From positions 9,799,501 to 9,863,500 of the forward strand of contig CM065184.1 in assembly GCA_033026295.1 (NCBI GenBank): a stretch of DNA of 64,000 nucleotides, in the 5' to 3' direction. This document shows, in pieces, positions 23,962-38,400 of the stretch. The translations under genes were made by a program, and so were the position numbers. The notes below the pieces were generated by a model. That model had not been told where the DNA came from. It did no database searches and saw only the letters and a list, made by a program, of their open reading frames with translations. The DNA comes from Channa striata (taxonomy: Eukaryota; Chordata; Actinopteri; Anabantiformes; Channidae). Position 1 is the first letter of the stretch. Each line of letters starts with the position of its first letter.

Positions 23962-26423
23962 TGCTTTGTGCTTTGATCTTGGAAGTAGCATGGCAGTTTT
24001 CAATCGGGGATTCCTCCTTAGGCAAAGTCCGCTGAAAAACGTTCCCTGTTTTTGCCCACACAGTCTAAACTTTACACAGAGCCTCTGTAATTATTAACTG
24101 TGTTCAGCTTTCATTGTTTTAACTTTTTCATATGTTAACTTTAAACTGACGGATCATACAGAACGAAAACATCTGATTCACCACTGTAGGACTATGATTC
24201 ATCCTCTCTGCCCTTCTCCTTATTCTGGCCCATTAGCAAAGGCATTTTACCATAAACACTTGGATTTATCAAGGAGCTTTCTTTTCAGTGCAAGTCTTGC
24301 ATGATATTCTTTTATTGCACTAGAAGTGAGAAGAATCATGTTTCAACATCACATGCACGCAACAGCCACAAACAATATTTCCATGTTGTCATGCATTCTC
24401 CACAGACTTCCCATCACATAAAAATGCTCCTAATCAAACCAGCTGTTTTGTCTTTTGTTGCAGCTTTCTCCCACAGAAGAACTGCCATGTGTCCGAGAGT
24501 GTGTGTGTACACACTTGTGTGTTGGTGATTGTGTGGTATCTTTGGTGACGGTAGGAAGAATTTCTTCTCCCCACCATGTTCTTGTAAGTGATGACAGGAG
24601 CTGTCTCCCCCGCATCCTAATTTTCCACAGCACAGCACTGTAGGAGACATTCAAGCCACAACTGGCACAGTAAGTTGTTCGTCTTTGTGTTATATTAGTC
24701 GGTTTAACATTCATCTGCAATTCACATTTCGTTAAGCTTAATATTTCACACTAATCTTACCTTGTTTTTTATGTAGAGTTAGAAATGATGCATCATAAAA
24801 TCTAGTCAGAAATCATTGTTAATTTATCTTTGGACAGACCATTTGATGAAAACGTGGGCGTGTAGAGAATGAGGCCAAGGTCACAGAAATGAAATGCATC
24901 TACCACAGGATCTGGTTGCACCAGCTCATCAGCAGTTAAAAGGTGCCTAACCATAACTAAACTTATATATCCTGACATTAAATGAAGTTTGGCTTAATGA
25001 GTTATTAATTTCTCTGAAGTGACACATACAATTAGATTTCAAAATACTGTCTAAGATAAAAAATATAAATATCACATTCACAAAAACATCAATACAACTC
25101 TAATTTTACAATATTTTACTTGTACCATCAGACCAAATGACGCTAGTCCTGGTTAGGTTAGAAATTTCAGATGTTTCAGATTCATTGTAAAATGCAAATC
25201 AATGAATAAACAAAGTAAAACCTGAGTTTATAATTCATTTGGACTCAATTTATCACTTAATAGTGGATTTTATGACGTAAGCAGATTTAGATCCTCAAGG
25301 GTTCAAATTTCCCAAAACAACTGCTCAATTACCTTCTGTGAATATGATTTTGTTCAGCAATACAATCTAAATTTGTATGTGCCCAAGTTATAAAGTCTAA
25401 TTACAGGTTACGGTCATCAGAATAATCATGTGTGATAAGGTTATAACCATACTACAGTAATTTGGAGAAACCAGCCTGTCAGATGCCCACAGACCATTTT
25501 TACCACAAAGCCCCTAAGGTTACTTTTCTCAGAAATATAATTTATATCAGATTGGACGAGTCCATTAGCACTTTGCTTGTGGTTACCAGTGGAAATAAAA
25601 TAGAATGAAAACCAGACATAATAACCTAGTTCAAGGTTATCTTGCCTGAAAAATGTTGTACGTGATCAAATTTTGCAAAATGCCAGTAAAGAACAAAATC
25701 ATAACAAATGACATCAATTGAAGATGTTTATCAAATGTTCTTTTGCTCCTAAGAAGCAAAGAACTTGTTTGGTGTAGTCACACTGAAACCTTCTCTTCTC
25801 CTCTTGTAGGTTCCCTCCTGTCCTCCCTCCAGACTGGCTCTATCTGCCCAGAGTGGGAGACACTGCAGCAGCCAAAGGGATTACAACAACAGCTCCTTTA
25901 TCCAGCAGCACCGCAGAGAAGCGTGAGATCACAACCTGTAGGTGTCTGTGTGTATTCCAGTGACTTCCACGAGAAGCCTGTAATCACACCTCATCCATTA
26001 GCTGTTGGCAAGGATCGAATAAAGTGGACATTATAGCGTAATCTTGTATCACTCTGTAATTCATGCTGAGTGGTCCAGTCATGATTTGGCTTATTATACG
26101 GAGAGGGGTCTTACAAGAGACGCAACAAAAGAGCCATAAATCTGTAGAGAGCGGGGAGAAGGCGAGAAACAGAGGGAGAGTTGTTGTAGAGGATTTGAGT
26201 CCTTCAGGCATTCACATTCCTAAGTACCCTTGGAGTGTGTGTTTGTGAGCAAGTGTGCGGTTGCAATACACTCTCCCACAGGTGTTTGCTGTAAGGGGCT
26301 TTGACTGGAGAATTGAGTTTCCAAAACATGGGCTCACACCAATCCACCAGGGCATGTCTGCATGTGTGTTTCTGCCAGCCGTCACAAATAAATACAGGTC
26401 TTTTCCACCACAGGGGATATCTG

Positions 26424-26427
<4 letters not shown>

Positions 26428-26461
<34 letters not shown>
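26428..26461. repeat. (GT)17 microsatellite
   Basis: Uninterrupted GT run of 34 bases. Confidence 0.97.
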
Positions 26462-26462
<1 letters not shown>

Positions 26463-27385
26463 GGTCCAAATACAGACGTGCAAAATGGCTCGGAAATAGT
26501 GACAATCTTCAAATTAGAAGAGAAAGGTTCCAATTTTGGTTAGAGGACAGCAGTCGTTGATCTGCACACATACACAATCATCCAGTGAGTAATTATGACA
26601 GACAGAATAAATTGCGCCACTCTAAAGGCAAATCCATAATATTCTCCCTCAGGTCTGCATCTAGGTAAAAGTGTCAAATGTAAATTGCTTAGATTATAAG
26701 ATTAAAGAGTGAAATTGCTGTGATAAAACCTCTACTCATAATTGTAATGATTATAATGGTGGGCTTTTATTAAAAGACATGAGATAATGGCAGGTTTATT
26801 AATTTAACATATGTACAGTAGCTCATCTCTAGCGATGTTCTACTAAAACAACAGGATGGTCAGTCTCTCCCTTCCTTCATTTTAGGTTTTGTATGGTGTA
26901 GCATGTATCTTATCCAGGTTTTGGTATCTGTACATTTTATTAAAGAATTAAGAGGAGATGCTTGGGAATAATAACTTCACAGGAAGGATTTTGACTTGTA
27001 TTAGCAAGAAAAGCACAATGCAACTAATAACATTAATCATGGCTCAGATCCAAAGACAATTTTAAACCAAGTTGCACAATGTCAGCGGTCTGGAATTGGC
27101 AAGCGTAAATGGAAAGCAGAAATAATTAATACTGTTTATTATATCTAATTACACTAGCTTTAAGCAATCCAAGTAGAAACTTTATTCAGCCAGAGAGCAA
27201 CTTCCACACGGAACATTTTGTCCAGTTCACGCAACACAAAACAATATCAAAAGATTTTTGTGACGAAGCTGCTACTCAAATTACTGCGACATGTCTGAGT
27301 ATTTCCTCTATGACCCTGGTTCCTTTATATTCCCTAAATTCCGTGGATGTTGTCCCATGCATGCACGTTCTTACACTTTTTTTTA

Positions 27386-27415
27386 TCTCTCTCTCTCTCA
27401 CACACACACACACAC
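27386..27415. repeat. (CT)n(CA)n compound microsatellite
   Basis: A CT run passes directly into a CA run. Confidence 0.95.
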
Positions 27416-27814
27416 TTGAAGAAACAAGTGAGAAAAAATGGGCAAATGACCAGACTAAATAGTTTATTCCTTTCAGACTGCTGAGATTTGGAGCAGACAA
27501 GCTCAGTCACACTCTCCCACACAGACAGGCAGACTGAAATGTCCCTCAGTACTTTTATCAAAGTATTTATAAACATATGCCATTTCCATCCATAACTTTC
27601 CTATTCACTTAAAGCCTGTTGGTTAGTCACTCAGGAGCCGGCAGAGGAAGGGAAGAAGCACACGCATAGAGAGACACACAAACACACCATCCTAACAGCA
27701 AAACACAAGTCAGGCTACACACACTGCATACATGCGAGCAGAAGTGGCGCAGGAGACAGCGACAGAGACGGTTCATTAACACCCTCTGTTTGAACAGGTG
27801 TCTGTCTGACAAGC

Positions 27815-27841
27815 GTGTGTGTGTGTGTGTGTGAGAGAGAG
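27815..27841. repeat. (GT)n(GA)n compound microsatellite
   Basis: A GT run passes directly into a short GA run, roughly mirroring the compound repeat 400 bases upstream. Confidence 0.92.
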
Positions 27842-28129
27842 TGGGTGGGTGTGTATAATGTACTGTATATGTGAGGCTGTAGTGGAGGAGCTGTCACCAC
27901 TCCAGCTCTCCTCACCGCCACCGTAAAAAGCCCTAAATCTGCTGCTGACTGATACACACCAATAGGCAAAATATGACGTTCAGTCATTTGGCTTCCATTA
28001 AAAGGGACAAAATAAGCTTCAAAGCGAGCAAAACAGCTACATCAGGTGGACGACATGCAATATGCCATGAGATAAAATGTGTACACACATTTATTTAAGT
28101 GCATAGTGAGAGAGTTCTGATTTCAACAG

Positions 28130-28390
28130 CGTTTTGGAGTTTGGCAGAATTAAGTAGCTTGTTCCATCATCATGGGGCATCTAAGTTCAAGAGCTTCGCT
28201 TGGGATCATTTGTTGTGTAGCACAGGGATCACCAGGTGTAGTTCCGTGGTGGAGTGTGGTCTAAAGGGACGGAAGTCATGGACAAGGTGTTCAGGTAGGA
28301 AGGGGCTGTTAAGTGGACCACTCTGAAAGGAGGCGTCAAAGCTCTGGACGTGATGCCAGTGCAGAGACGTGAAAAGTGGTGTGACCGATA
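28130..28390 (+). mobile_element. Degenerate dispersed fish repeat
   Basis: The segment follows, with many substitutions, a widespread teleost repeat. Recognisable blocks are GCTTGTTCCATCATCATGGG near the start, AGGGATCACCAGGTGTAG in the middle, and CCAGTGCAGAGACGTGAA near the end, where common copies read 'gttccaccat' and 'ccagtggagagagc'. Neither strand has an intact reading frame. I cannot name the element family without a repeat-library search. Confidence 0.4.
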
Positions 28391-30552
28391 CATAATTACT
28401 GATCAGAGATGAGATCTGTTGCTGCATTTTCAATCATTTGGGGAATTTTTATTGTGCATTGCAGAACTAATGAAAGAATTCCTAAAATGTTTTTCTTTTT
28501 CTGATTTTCTACAATAAATGATCCTGCTGACTGATGATAGTGGCTAATAACTTAAACAATTCATAAATACCTTCCCAGATATGATTATTTTATAGCTGTC
28601 TACACCATACTATGACATTTGTCAGTTTGTGTGAATCACACATTTATGAAAATTATGACCCAAGCCTCCTTAGATATCACCTTTTATACATTATTAGTTA
28701 TTGCCCTGATACATATTTAACTTGATGGTGATGGGTGTTTTCTATAAGAACATAAACACTAAAAGTATAAAGGTATAAAACCCTATAGTTCTACATAACA
28801 ACAGACTAATGACAAGAAGAGAAGAGTGAAACTGCTTCCAACCCTGCTTCACATTTTACATTTAGGTTTTTAAAGTCTAGTTTCTTTTTCAAGCATTAAT
28901 ATAAAGTCGATATTTCCACACCAACTACAACACTACGCACGCAAAGTTTATTTTATCACGCATCATTTGCTGAGTTCCAAAGGTTCACTCTCTTGGCTGT
29001 TGGTGTCCACATGTTCAAATTCTGTTTTTTCAGTCTTGAAGGTCAAAGTTGAAATCTGCACCTGTGTTCAAGACTAAACAACTATACCTGCCTCAAACTA
29101 AAAATAAATTCCCAAACACACACGTATAGGCACCACATCATGGGGTTCTGGTAGCGCAGATGTGGCTTTGGGCATTGATTCTTTCATTCACGCCATTATT
29201 TAAACTGGATTCACCAGGAAAAAATTTTACTTTAAATAAATTTACACACCCCTAAATTAAAGTGGGAAAAATATAATATTTCTATCATGTTTCATATAGC
29301 TAGCATTTCAGAAAGATGCAAACACATAAAAGGGAGTCTCCCATCATTTATGGGCAGTAGAACCCCTCTGCCCGGTCTTTATTCAACCAATGCTATTCAG
29401 TGTTGGAAACAGACATCAATCAGTAAGAATGACAGCTTTCATGTATGTGTTGTCTACTCAATGTGCGATACCAAACTCCTTGAATTTTTGTTTTAGTTAA
29501 TTTGGGCCCAGTCATCATAGAAAATCACAGATATTGAAAACCAGTAAATTACATGCTGAAAACAGGCTCATAGCTACAGTTAATGCTGGCCTGGTCTGTT
29601 TAGCCACACAGGTACACGAGGCATTAATGGTGAGCGTTTGCTGGATCCAAAGATTAGTTAAACGCATGTGGGGGGAAAACAAAAATTACAGTAATATATT
29701 TGCAAGAAGAAAAAAAAAACAATTTCAGGAATCCAAATTATCAAAAATAAATTAAATGTAGTTTGTATACCTCAAAAGTTTGAGTTCAATGACATTATAT
29801 GGAACAACAAATTTCAGCAATTAAAAAATAAAAAATATATATATTACTCACTTTTTTTTAAACTGCCATTAGCAAAATAATTGTTATGATACAAACAATA
29901 TTTTGATGGGACCACTGTACTACCAACACTAAGATGGTCATTCCTGTTAAACTGCAATGTTGGCAGTATGCCAATGATTTTTTTGTAAAATCAAAGACTT
30001 GGACTAAACCATGTCAACAAATGAATACATGTTTCAACAATTGAATATTCTCAGTTAGGGTCAACTTGCTTTTTAACTGTTTTTTCATTAAATGCAAAAA
30101 ATGATGTGGATCAAGGGATGAGGTGACAGTTATGACTGATTTGCAAAGCTCTGGATGGATAAAATGAAAAATCCGTCCCTAGGACACCAACACTGATTAA
30201 ATTACAGGGCAAAAGTAACACTTCCTCCCTGTTACTACCTTTCCTCTAATGCGTGTGGATTCTTAGATAGCACAAATATAGTGGTCATTAGATTGGGTTA
30301 GAAAATGTCCCAATTATTATTTCTGCAATACTAAGTAAATATTTTTGTTTGGAAGACAAAATCATATCTAGGCTTAAAAAATTGTAACAGAAATAAAGCT
30401 ACTCAAACTGTCTTTCTTATCTGCTATGTCTGAAAGAGATGGAAAAACTGAGGTGGATTTTTCTCAGATTCTACTGCATGTGCATATTCAATTCATCTTT
30501 TGCACAGAGGGAGAGCCCATGAATATTAGCGGAGATTCAACAATGGTGATAT

Positions 30553-33500
30553 CTACATCTCTGTCTCCACGTGCTGTGTTCTCCTCTTGTTGTTCTGGTG
30601 CTTGGTGAGTCCGTATTTGAAGAACTCATAGACAGACCAGCTAATTGCAGTGGAGGGCATCTGGTAGATGACCCTTGCCTGGACTCCTTTGAAGAAGCCC
30701 TGCAGGCTGCCCAGCCTGTAAACTGTCCGGAAGGCATAGGCCAGGCCTGAGATGTGTCTGTGGGCTCCTTGGCTTTGGCCAGAAGACAAGGAGCTAAGGG
30801 CTTGAGACTCCTGGGTGTTGAGAAGGGTCTTGCAGACGTCCAAAGGTGTAGTGGCCGCGGCTGCGATGGCTCCAGCCAAAGCTCCGGACAACATGTGGGA
30901 TGAGGGATTGTACTGTCTGTGGGGGTTCAGCAGCTCCTGAAGGTATTCATAGGTCATAAAGTGCAGCGCCTGGAAGGGCACGTTCATGGTGAGCTGGGTG
31001 GTGTAGCTACGGTAGAAAGCAGCGGGACCCTCTTTCTTCCACACAGCACGTACACAGTCCAACACGCCACGGTAGGGTGAATTATACATCTGCATGCGCT
31101 GCTTCACAACTAACGACAGATGCATTTATGGTCAAGGCCAAATTTATCCAGGATTGGCAGTGCAATGGTGAGAAAAAAAAAAAGACAAATCAGGGAAACA
31201 TTATCCACAATAAAGCTGCTAATTATATGTATTGTAAATACACAGAAAGATGTGTGTAGTTTTTAATAACATTTTGTCAGGTAACTAGGCAACTTCTAAC
31301 AGCTGCACACAAAGACTCTGACCAGTGTCCTTCTACTGACATGTTTGGGCAGGTGGACTACACGCAGCTGCAAAAAAAACATGTGAGAGTGCGGCGTTAC
31401 GGCCTACATGTAGAAACACTTGGGACAGGGGCTGCACCTGTAAATGTCTTCACTGAAAGTGGGATCCAGCAAACTTTGTTTTGAGAAAAACAATGACTAA
31501 ATTCCATCCTTAATTCTGTAGTCACATGCAAATGGAACTGTGCGATTAAATGTTGCTCTTACCCTCAGCTGGGTTCATGACTGCATCGTGAAGAAGTGTT
31601 GCCACACACCCAGCTGCACCTGAAACAAACACAACTCAAGAAATTACGGCACTTTGTAATAACAATGAAGAATACGTGGAGAAAATAGAAGAGACTGCAT
31701 TAAAGGACAACACAAAAAGAAGGAAAAAGCAAGTCAAAACCCTTCACTTTACTCCTTAATGCCTTAAAGCTGCAGACATTGTGCTCAACATAACACACTC
31801 ATCATAATAAGAATCTGTGCAGCAGTTAAAATAAAAACTCCTGACTGAATTCTAGAGACCAAACCTTAGCAAAGAGGGACACCTAGTGGACAAGGCAGTC
31901 AAAGCAATGTTGCTCTGAGAGACTTTGTCCATAAGGTTTATAAGACAGAACCAACAGCGGAGAGAGCAGATGGACAAGGGAGAAAGAGAACTTACCCAGC
32001 CTCCCACTAAACTGGAAAAAAAAGAAGATAAGAGAGAGAGAGCAGGGAGAACAAGGAATAAGGAAACGGTTGGCATTTAGAGAAAGATTTCCAAATTCAT
32101 TGTAAACTCTAGCCACAGATCAACAACAGACCCTGGCACTTCCTTGAAGAATGGCTACTGTGATAAAGGCTCCGTTTTGATTGCCTTCCAGGGGTTTAAT
32201 GATTGGTCAGGCCATATATGCTCTATACATGCGTGAGGCTGCCAGTGGCATCATAAAGTTTTTCCACGTCTCACATGTCAACTTATTTTATCACCACAAG
32301 TGTTTACATATATATGGATATATTTTGGTACCATTAGCCAAATGACTGTTTGCCCCAGGATGAATGACATCACTTAGAGTCTTTTTGAGTTTCTCATAGC
32401 AGGCAAAATAGAGGGCATGAGCAGGTCCCGCCCCAACCGCAGTTGCATTGAGCCCTCTCATTGGTCGCCAGAATCCCTCCGTGGCCACAATTCGCCGAAG
32501 AGCATCCATCACATTCCTGTAGCGGGCTGCAGGGTCAGGCTGGAGGCTCTGCATTCGTGTCTGGAATAGAAAAAAAAAAATGTGGAAGTAGAACCATGCA
32601 AATTTCAGTCAACACTGTTCTTATGTGCAAACCACCAGTGATATGAATTAGTAATATGTTATGTTAGTAATTTGATTTTAAAAAAAAAGAAAAGAATGTA
32701 ATGCATAATGAAAGTCTGCCATATGACTGCCTTTTACAGCTAATAGCAGCATGGCAATTAAAAGGGTCGTTAATAAACTGCAGTGCCAATAAGAGGTAAA
32801 ATAAAGGGAAATGAGTGGTAAACATTGCGTGTGGTGGGTATGATGGTGTACGTGCGCAACTGAATTGAAGGAAGTATGGCGTTACAAGCTCCAGAGGTCA
32901 CAACGGGACACAAACTGACGTCCTGTGAGCCATTTTCCAACTGACCCTTAAGTACACCTTTCTCTTACTCTCCTTTCCTCTATGTGCACTGCAATAAATG
33001 AAAAATAAACATTCTTTAAAGGACAAGTGCACAAGAGCAGTGGTGCAGGAACCTGCTTTTGGGTATGTAAAGAGGGGTTACAATAGGAATTGGCTGGGTT
33101 CGAGTGTTTGTCTCTGTGGGAAAGCCTGCGGCATAATCCCTGAATACCAAACCTACAGCTGAATGGACAAATCTACACCCTACTGTGTGATCGTGTAGTG
33201 CGCTAGAAAAATATAATATGACCTCAAGTTGCTTACAGCCACAGCTGAGAAAATCAGGGTCTGAGCTAAGGGGCTGACAGTGGTACAAGTATATGAATGT
33301 GAAATTAATATGAGGGGGTGTCCGTACAGCAGTCATCCATGAACCGCACGTTTCTCCTCGCCACATGTCAAAGTATCCCTGGAAAAGAAACTGAACCCCT
33401 CAGTAGTAGTGCTGTGAATGTAGCTACTGTCTACAACAATTTCCCCACAGGGATCAAGTACAGTTTGTTAAATAAAATCAACTTGTTTGATATCTGGTAC

Positions 33501-35246
33501 AAAAACTCTAGTCCTCTGCTCCTTCATTTGCTCATGTCTGTATAATACATGCATACAGACCTTTTTGACTAAGGATCTGTTGTTTATCTATACAATGGAC
33601 TGAAATCTGGGAAACCGTGACCTTTGTGCACACAGTTAACAATGTCCATCTGTCTTTGGAGAAAAAATAAGACTTTCAGGTTTCTATCAGTCACTAGGGA
33701 ATCAATTCTATTCATTTATGCCCTGTGCACTCAGACCTACAAAATGCATCATGTATTTTAAATCTATGGCTAAAACTGGCATTCAGAATAAGTGTATGAC
33801 ATATGACAATCTATAGTCTCCTAAATGATGACATTTATTTGAAGGAAAGGGTTTGTTTGGTGGAAGTGGAAAATCTCTAAATGACACCAGTCTAACTGTA
33901 TTTAAAAAAGAAGGAATATGTTTTAAGAACTGTATTTTTTAAATTTTATTTTCTGTCTATGTTTCTGTGAATATCTCTCTGGTTGTATATGTGCAGTGAA
34001 CTTCATTTTGCTGAGTCACAGTGCCCAAACTCTCCTGCGGCCCATTTGGCAGGGGGATGAACTCCATTAACAGTGTAACAGACACTCCATGGACAATAAC
34101 GGCTCTGTAAACATTGGTCTTGTCTTGTCCTCGGAGCTGGACGACAGTTGGAAAACACATGAGCATATGACCAGTTTTTTTAGCTTGTCGTAAGCAGCTG
34201 ACTGTACTAAACTCATGCTTTGGCCTCTGCTTTTCGTTTAGGCTATGATCATCACTGCAAGGTCACAATTTGGCTGACCTATTGCCTCCTCCCATTCTGA
34301 CATTAATAACTGAATAAAACTTGAAAACTGAAAAGTGATGTTGCAAGAGTCCCTTTCCTTGTGATCAAGACGGTATGTGGCTGTGGGTTTAAAAAGAGGT
34401 GTTGTCCACAGTATTAAAGACCAAAGTGTCAAAGTGACAAGTAAATGATTTATGTCAAATAATCATGGCAAACGGGGCATAGTTCATAACCAGACATTCA
34501 ACGGATCCCTGGTTGAGTTTTGGACTCTGTGAAGGGTGTAAGCGTGGTTTCTGTCGTTTATAATTGTTTTATTACCTACGTCAACTCGGTTTCCGCTTGT
34601 GTTTGACTCCATTCAAGGTTAGCATAATAATTAGCCACTAGCCAACTTTAGTCTGGCTTAACTTATAACAGCATGGAAACTAGCAAGTTTACGCTAGCTA
34701 GTAGTGCGCAGTGCTATGCGGCTAACCGTGTCCTTTCACCCGTTAGCCCCGCAGCGTGTTTAGGTTAGCGAGCAAGCTAAGCTAATAAACACGTTTGCTA
34801 CAGCAACAATATCCACAAAACACAAGCGGGCCTGGGCCGTAAAAGAAGGCACCATTCATAAAAAGTTGGGAGTTAGCTGGTTAGCCACTGAGCTATGCTA
34901 CCTTGACACAGTCGATGGGGAACATAAGGCAGTGCTCCATGATCCCCGCCACGGCTCCAGCCAACATGTGGGTGCTAATTGAAGCTCCCTGTGGCAAACC
35001 CTCATAGTCTGGTTCAGAGTCACCCGCTTCTGCATCTGGTGCAGTGCAAATAATATCAACAGTCTGTAGTTCTGTCTCGCCTCCGATCCGTGGTGTCAGC
35101 CTTCCCACGATGCTTTCCGAAACCCCCCAGAATCTGCCCCCCAGCCATCGAACTTCTGTCCCAGCAGAGGCACCAGCAACCCCGGGATCGATGCTCGCCG
35201 TCTCCGCTGTCATCCGCCGCCTCCTCCCAAATCCATCTGCTTCCAT
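30553..35246 (-). CDS. slc25a28: Mitoferrin-2, mitochondrial iron importer
   Basis: Mitochondrial carrier-family protein of the inner membrane that brings iron into the matrix for haem and Fe-S cluster assembly. Minus-strand coding exons are 34902-35246, 32332-32560, 31563-31619 and 30553-31109; phases join to 395 residues. The three tandem carrier repeats each show the signature PX(D/E)XX(K/R): FPIDCVKTRMQ, NPAEVVKQRMQ and TPLDVCKTLLN. Other diagnostic stretches are HMLAGAVAGIMEHCLMFP, AHALYFACYEKLKKTLSDV, YRSYTTQLTMNVPFQALHFM and GVQARVIYQMPSTAISWSVY. The first 70 or so residues are a divergent leader. The length is slightly above the mammalian protein. Slc25a37 (mitoferrin-1) is the alternative, but the wording of repeats 1-2 and the nkx2.3 neighbour favour slc25a28. 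The exon 2 donor, GTACCA, is weak. Confidence 0.93.
31110..34901 (-). other. slc25a28 introns
   Basis: Introns occupy 31110-31562, 31620-32331 and 32561-34901. They show ordinary AT-rich sequence with short A-runs and no additional exon. The largest, 2.3 kb, is intron 1. Confidence 0.8.
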
Positions 35247-35446
35247 GAGAAACCAGGTACAATGTTAAGTCCTGGGGCACTGCAGGTAAATTCTGTTCTA
35301 ATTTTTTTACATTCCCCTGGATCAGTTTTGGTTTCCAGTCCCACTCCAGCTCTGTCGGTTCCAACCAGAGCCAGAGGCAGGGGAGGCCGAGGCTGACAAA
35401 TACACAACAAGCCCACTGTAGGGCCGCTACGAGGAAATCGTTTTTC

Positions 35447-35483
35447 ATTGGTTCCTGCAGCCAAGTCCTACTCACGCTATTGG
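35447..35483 (-). promoter_or_regulatory. Paired CCAAT boxes upstream of slc25a28
   Basis: ATTGG at 35447-35451 and 35479-35483 reads as CCAAT on the slc25a28 strand, 200-240 bases upstream of the start codon and 32 bases apart, in a TATA-less GC-rich stretch. NF-Y use is inferred. Confidence 0.4.
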
Positions 35484-35499
35484 CTAATAGACATGTCAA

Positions 35500-38400
35500 T
35501 CATGGTCGCATTTTGGCGAAGACTTCAAACTGACGTGGAGCGAGGACGAAAAGGACTTATTTACACACGAACACATGTACCCATACAATCATAAATGAAT
35601 ACAGAAAAAATATTAAATAAATATGTGTTTATATAAATAAAAATATACTGTTTAAATTATATATATTGTCATTTATTTCTTTGTACTTTTCTACTTTTAT
35701 TTGTTTATTTCTGCATTCCTCTCCCTTGCTAATGCTAAGTAGCTTCCACGAGGCAGCTCTGATGCAGGGGATAATCCAAAAATCGGATTACTGAAAAGCT
35801 GAGATCGGCAACCGATTTAGTCAGTCAGTCAGTACATATACATTGCCTTTTAGTGACCAGGGGAAATCTGATTTCCGAAATCAGTGTAATTCATCAGTGG
35901 AATTAGAGAAACCTGATTTCCCAGGTAGATTTCTGTAGGAGAACTCAGATTAACCAGCTTTCTAATGGCTTTCTCAAACAGCTAAGTGTAAGAGATCATT
36001 AACGCAGCAAAGTCACCTCATTTTTAAAACAAAGTCAGCCTAAGTGAAAGTACCACTTCACAAGTACATTAAGAAAACTACAAATTTAAACAGTGTAGAA
36101 TTTGGTTTCAAATTAGTTTGACAAACATTTAAAACACTGTGTCTGGCTGCTGTTTTTTTATTTTTATCATTTATGAATAACACTTGAGTTCTACACCACA
36201 CAGGAACAAGACAATCTAGTCTGCCACTCACTATACACCCTTATTCATTCAAAACACTGAATTATAATTACAATGTATATTTTTTTAATTAACTTTAAAT
36301 CTCCACTCAAATGCAGACTTTAAAGATGTTGTTTGCCGGGGGGTTATGTGTGTTCTGTGGATGAAGAGTGATTGTAACATTTCTCTGTTTCATTGCCACA
36401 TATCCTTCCTGCATTCAAGTTCACAATGAGGTCTTTCAGTCCTGGCAACATGAGAGCTGAGTGGGCAGGTGTTCTGTTATCCACCCTGAGCGTCCCTCTG
36501 GACACCCAAGCGAGAGGCAGTAGAGCTCTATCAGTTCCACATATCCTGTGGGTGATCACCACCCACCTAATTAGCATATAGACACATAAATACAGAAATA
36601 AATAACTGTGATAATGTGTAAATACATAAACAAATACATTTCTTTTTTCTGTATTTAACATTTATTTATATACTAATGCATTTATTAATTTGTAAGTAGC
36701 AACTTGGTTTAACATGTTTACATTTTAGACTTTGCTAAGGCTTTTTTGGTCTTATTTTTAGTGTTATCGTTGTAGCCATTGTTGCATATGTTTATGTGTT
36801 ACTTTTTTATTCACATAAAGGAATCTATAAACCCAAATTGAAAGTGTATCTCTCCACAAGCGTATTCTGAGGTTATATAAGTGATCGTGGATACATATTA
36901 TTTTATTATTTCATGTCCTTTTAAGGGCAACTTGTCCTGTCCGCTGATAAGCTAACAACATATATCACGTTGTATTTGCATATCTCAAAACTGATCTCAA
37001 GCTATTTTTATTCACCTTTAATATCTAAATTAGTTTTCTCTTTTCTAAGATTACTCATTATGATTTAAAACTACACATGTCTTCAAGTAATGAACTTGAC
37101 TACTAACTGCCCATTCAACGCCTTTTATGTACTGCCATGAAACTGTTATTTATCAATAATTATTAGTGTTGAGAGGTCTAACATCTTCACCAGTGGACCT
37201 CTCTGCCTGCTGGCAAAGATTCACATTTTTTACAGAAAATTAGATAATTGTGTTTTGGAGCGGCCCTGTTATAAGGTAATTGAATTTTCTCCTTTATTGC
37301 CTGGGAGAGCCTTTAAAGGCTGTAGTGTTGAATTTCTGCCGACAAAGGGGAATGAAGTGTTAATTTCTGCTTACAAGAACAAAATCTCCTGCTTCTGATC
37401 TAGTTATGGTTGATTGAATGTTGTCTGCAGACATTTCTTAAAGGAAAACCATGCAGACGGCACAAGGATCATTTCTCTTCCCTGAAACTAATGCTATCCT
37501 AATACACAGAGGGAGAGGCATGGTAGGTCTAGCGGGAAACTCTAGATCGCTATAACACCTCATTTCATTCCCTCTACCAAGAGAGTGCACAATCTATATA
37601 AGGATTAGGAATTGTTTTACACTGCCTAAGCAAAACATAGTCAAAAATCCACATTATGGGATGATAACTTGCTTAGGTTCTGCTGTGTTTGGTTGTTTTT
37701 GCACCAATTATCACCCTCCCTTCCAGTAGACAGTCTTATTCTGAGGCTTTATTATTATCTAGACTGGTGCTTATAGGCATGATCTATAGCCTCTTACCTT
37801 ATTAATGCATGTTAAGTAAACCACTGGGCCAATATGACATTTTCAACAGCTGCACTAAGAAACCCTTTTGTGTTAAGAGCTCAACTTAAAACTCTCATAG
37901 TGGGTTATTGTGAGATGACTTGTGTCAAAAGTCTGACCAGCTAAAAGAAGATGTCTTGAACTGCAATTTTTGATATATGTTATATATTTTTCACCTGTAT
38001 TTTTCTTTATGAATATGCTGTTATAAAGAATATAATGTATATAGCCTTATTTGCAGCCCAGGTTCCCAAAATAATTTGCAAATGAATGTAAGCATTGAAG
38101 TATTCATTCATAAGTGGACTTTTATCTTAAGCTGATGCCAATATCAATGTTTTCATATAAAAAATTGGATTTGAATAGAATCATTAAATTCTGACTGATT
38201 GTACAGTGATATCAGTGGTGCATCCACAGAGTGGTAAGTCATATGAACTGTTTCTAAAAAACAGTCACCACAGGTTAGAGAGGAACAACTGTGCCACCAA
38301 ATGGACAACTGCCTTATGACAAGCACTGAGGTAAAACAACACACAACCACAATGAAACCACTTGCTGACACGTGTAAATTCTCATTGTGCTGCATTTAAA

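Larger units (their letters stand above)
18437..30552. other. Gene desert nkx3.3 to slc25a28 (12 kb)
   Basis: No exon with recognisable coding character was found on either strand. The flanking genes are convergent, so the right end includes the slc25a28 3' UTR. It contains microsatellites, one degenerate dispersed repeat near 28.1-28.4 kb, and several long repeat-free blocks (for example about 19.8-20.4, 21.0-21.5 and 24.8-25.8 kb) of the kind that hold enhancers around developmental homeobox genes. Conservation cannot be judged from a single sequence. Confidence 0.55.
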
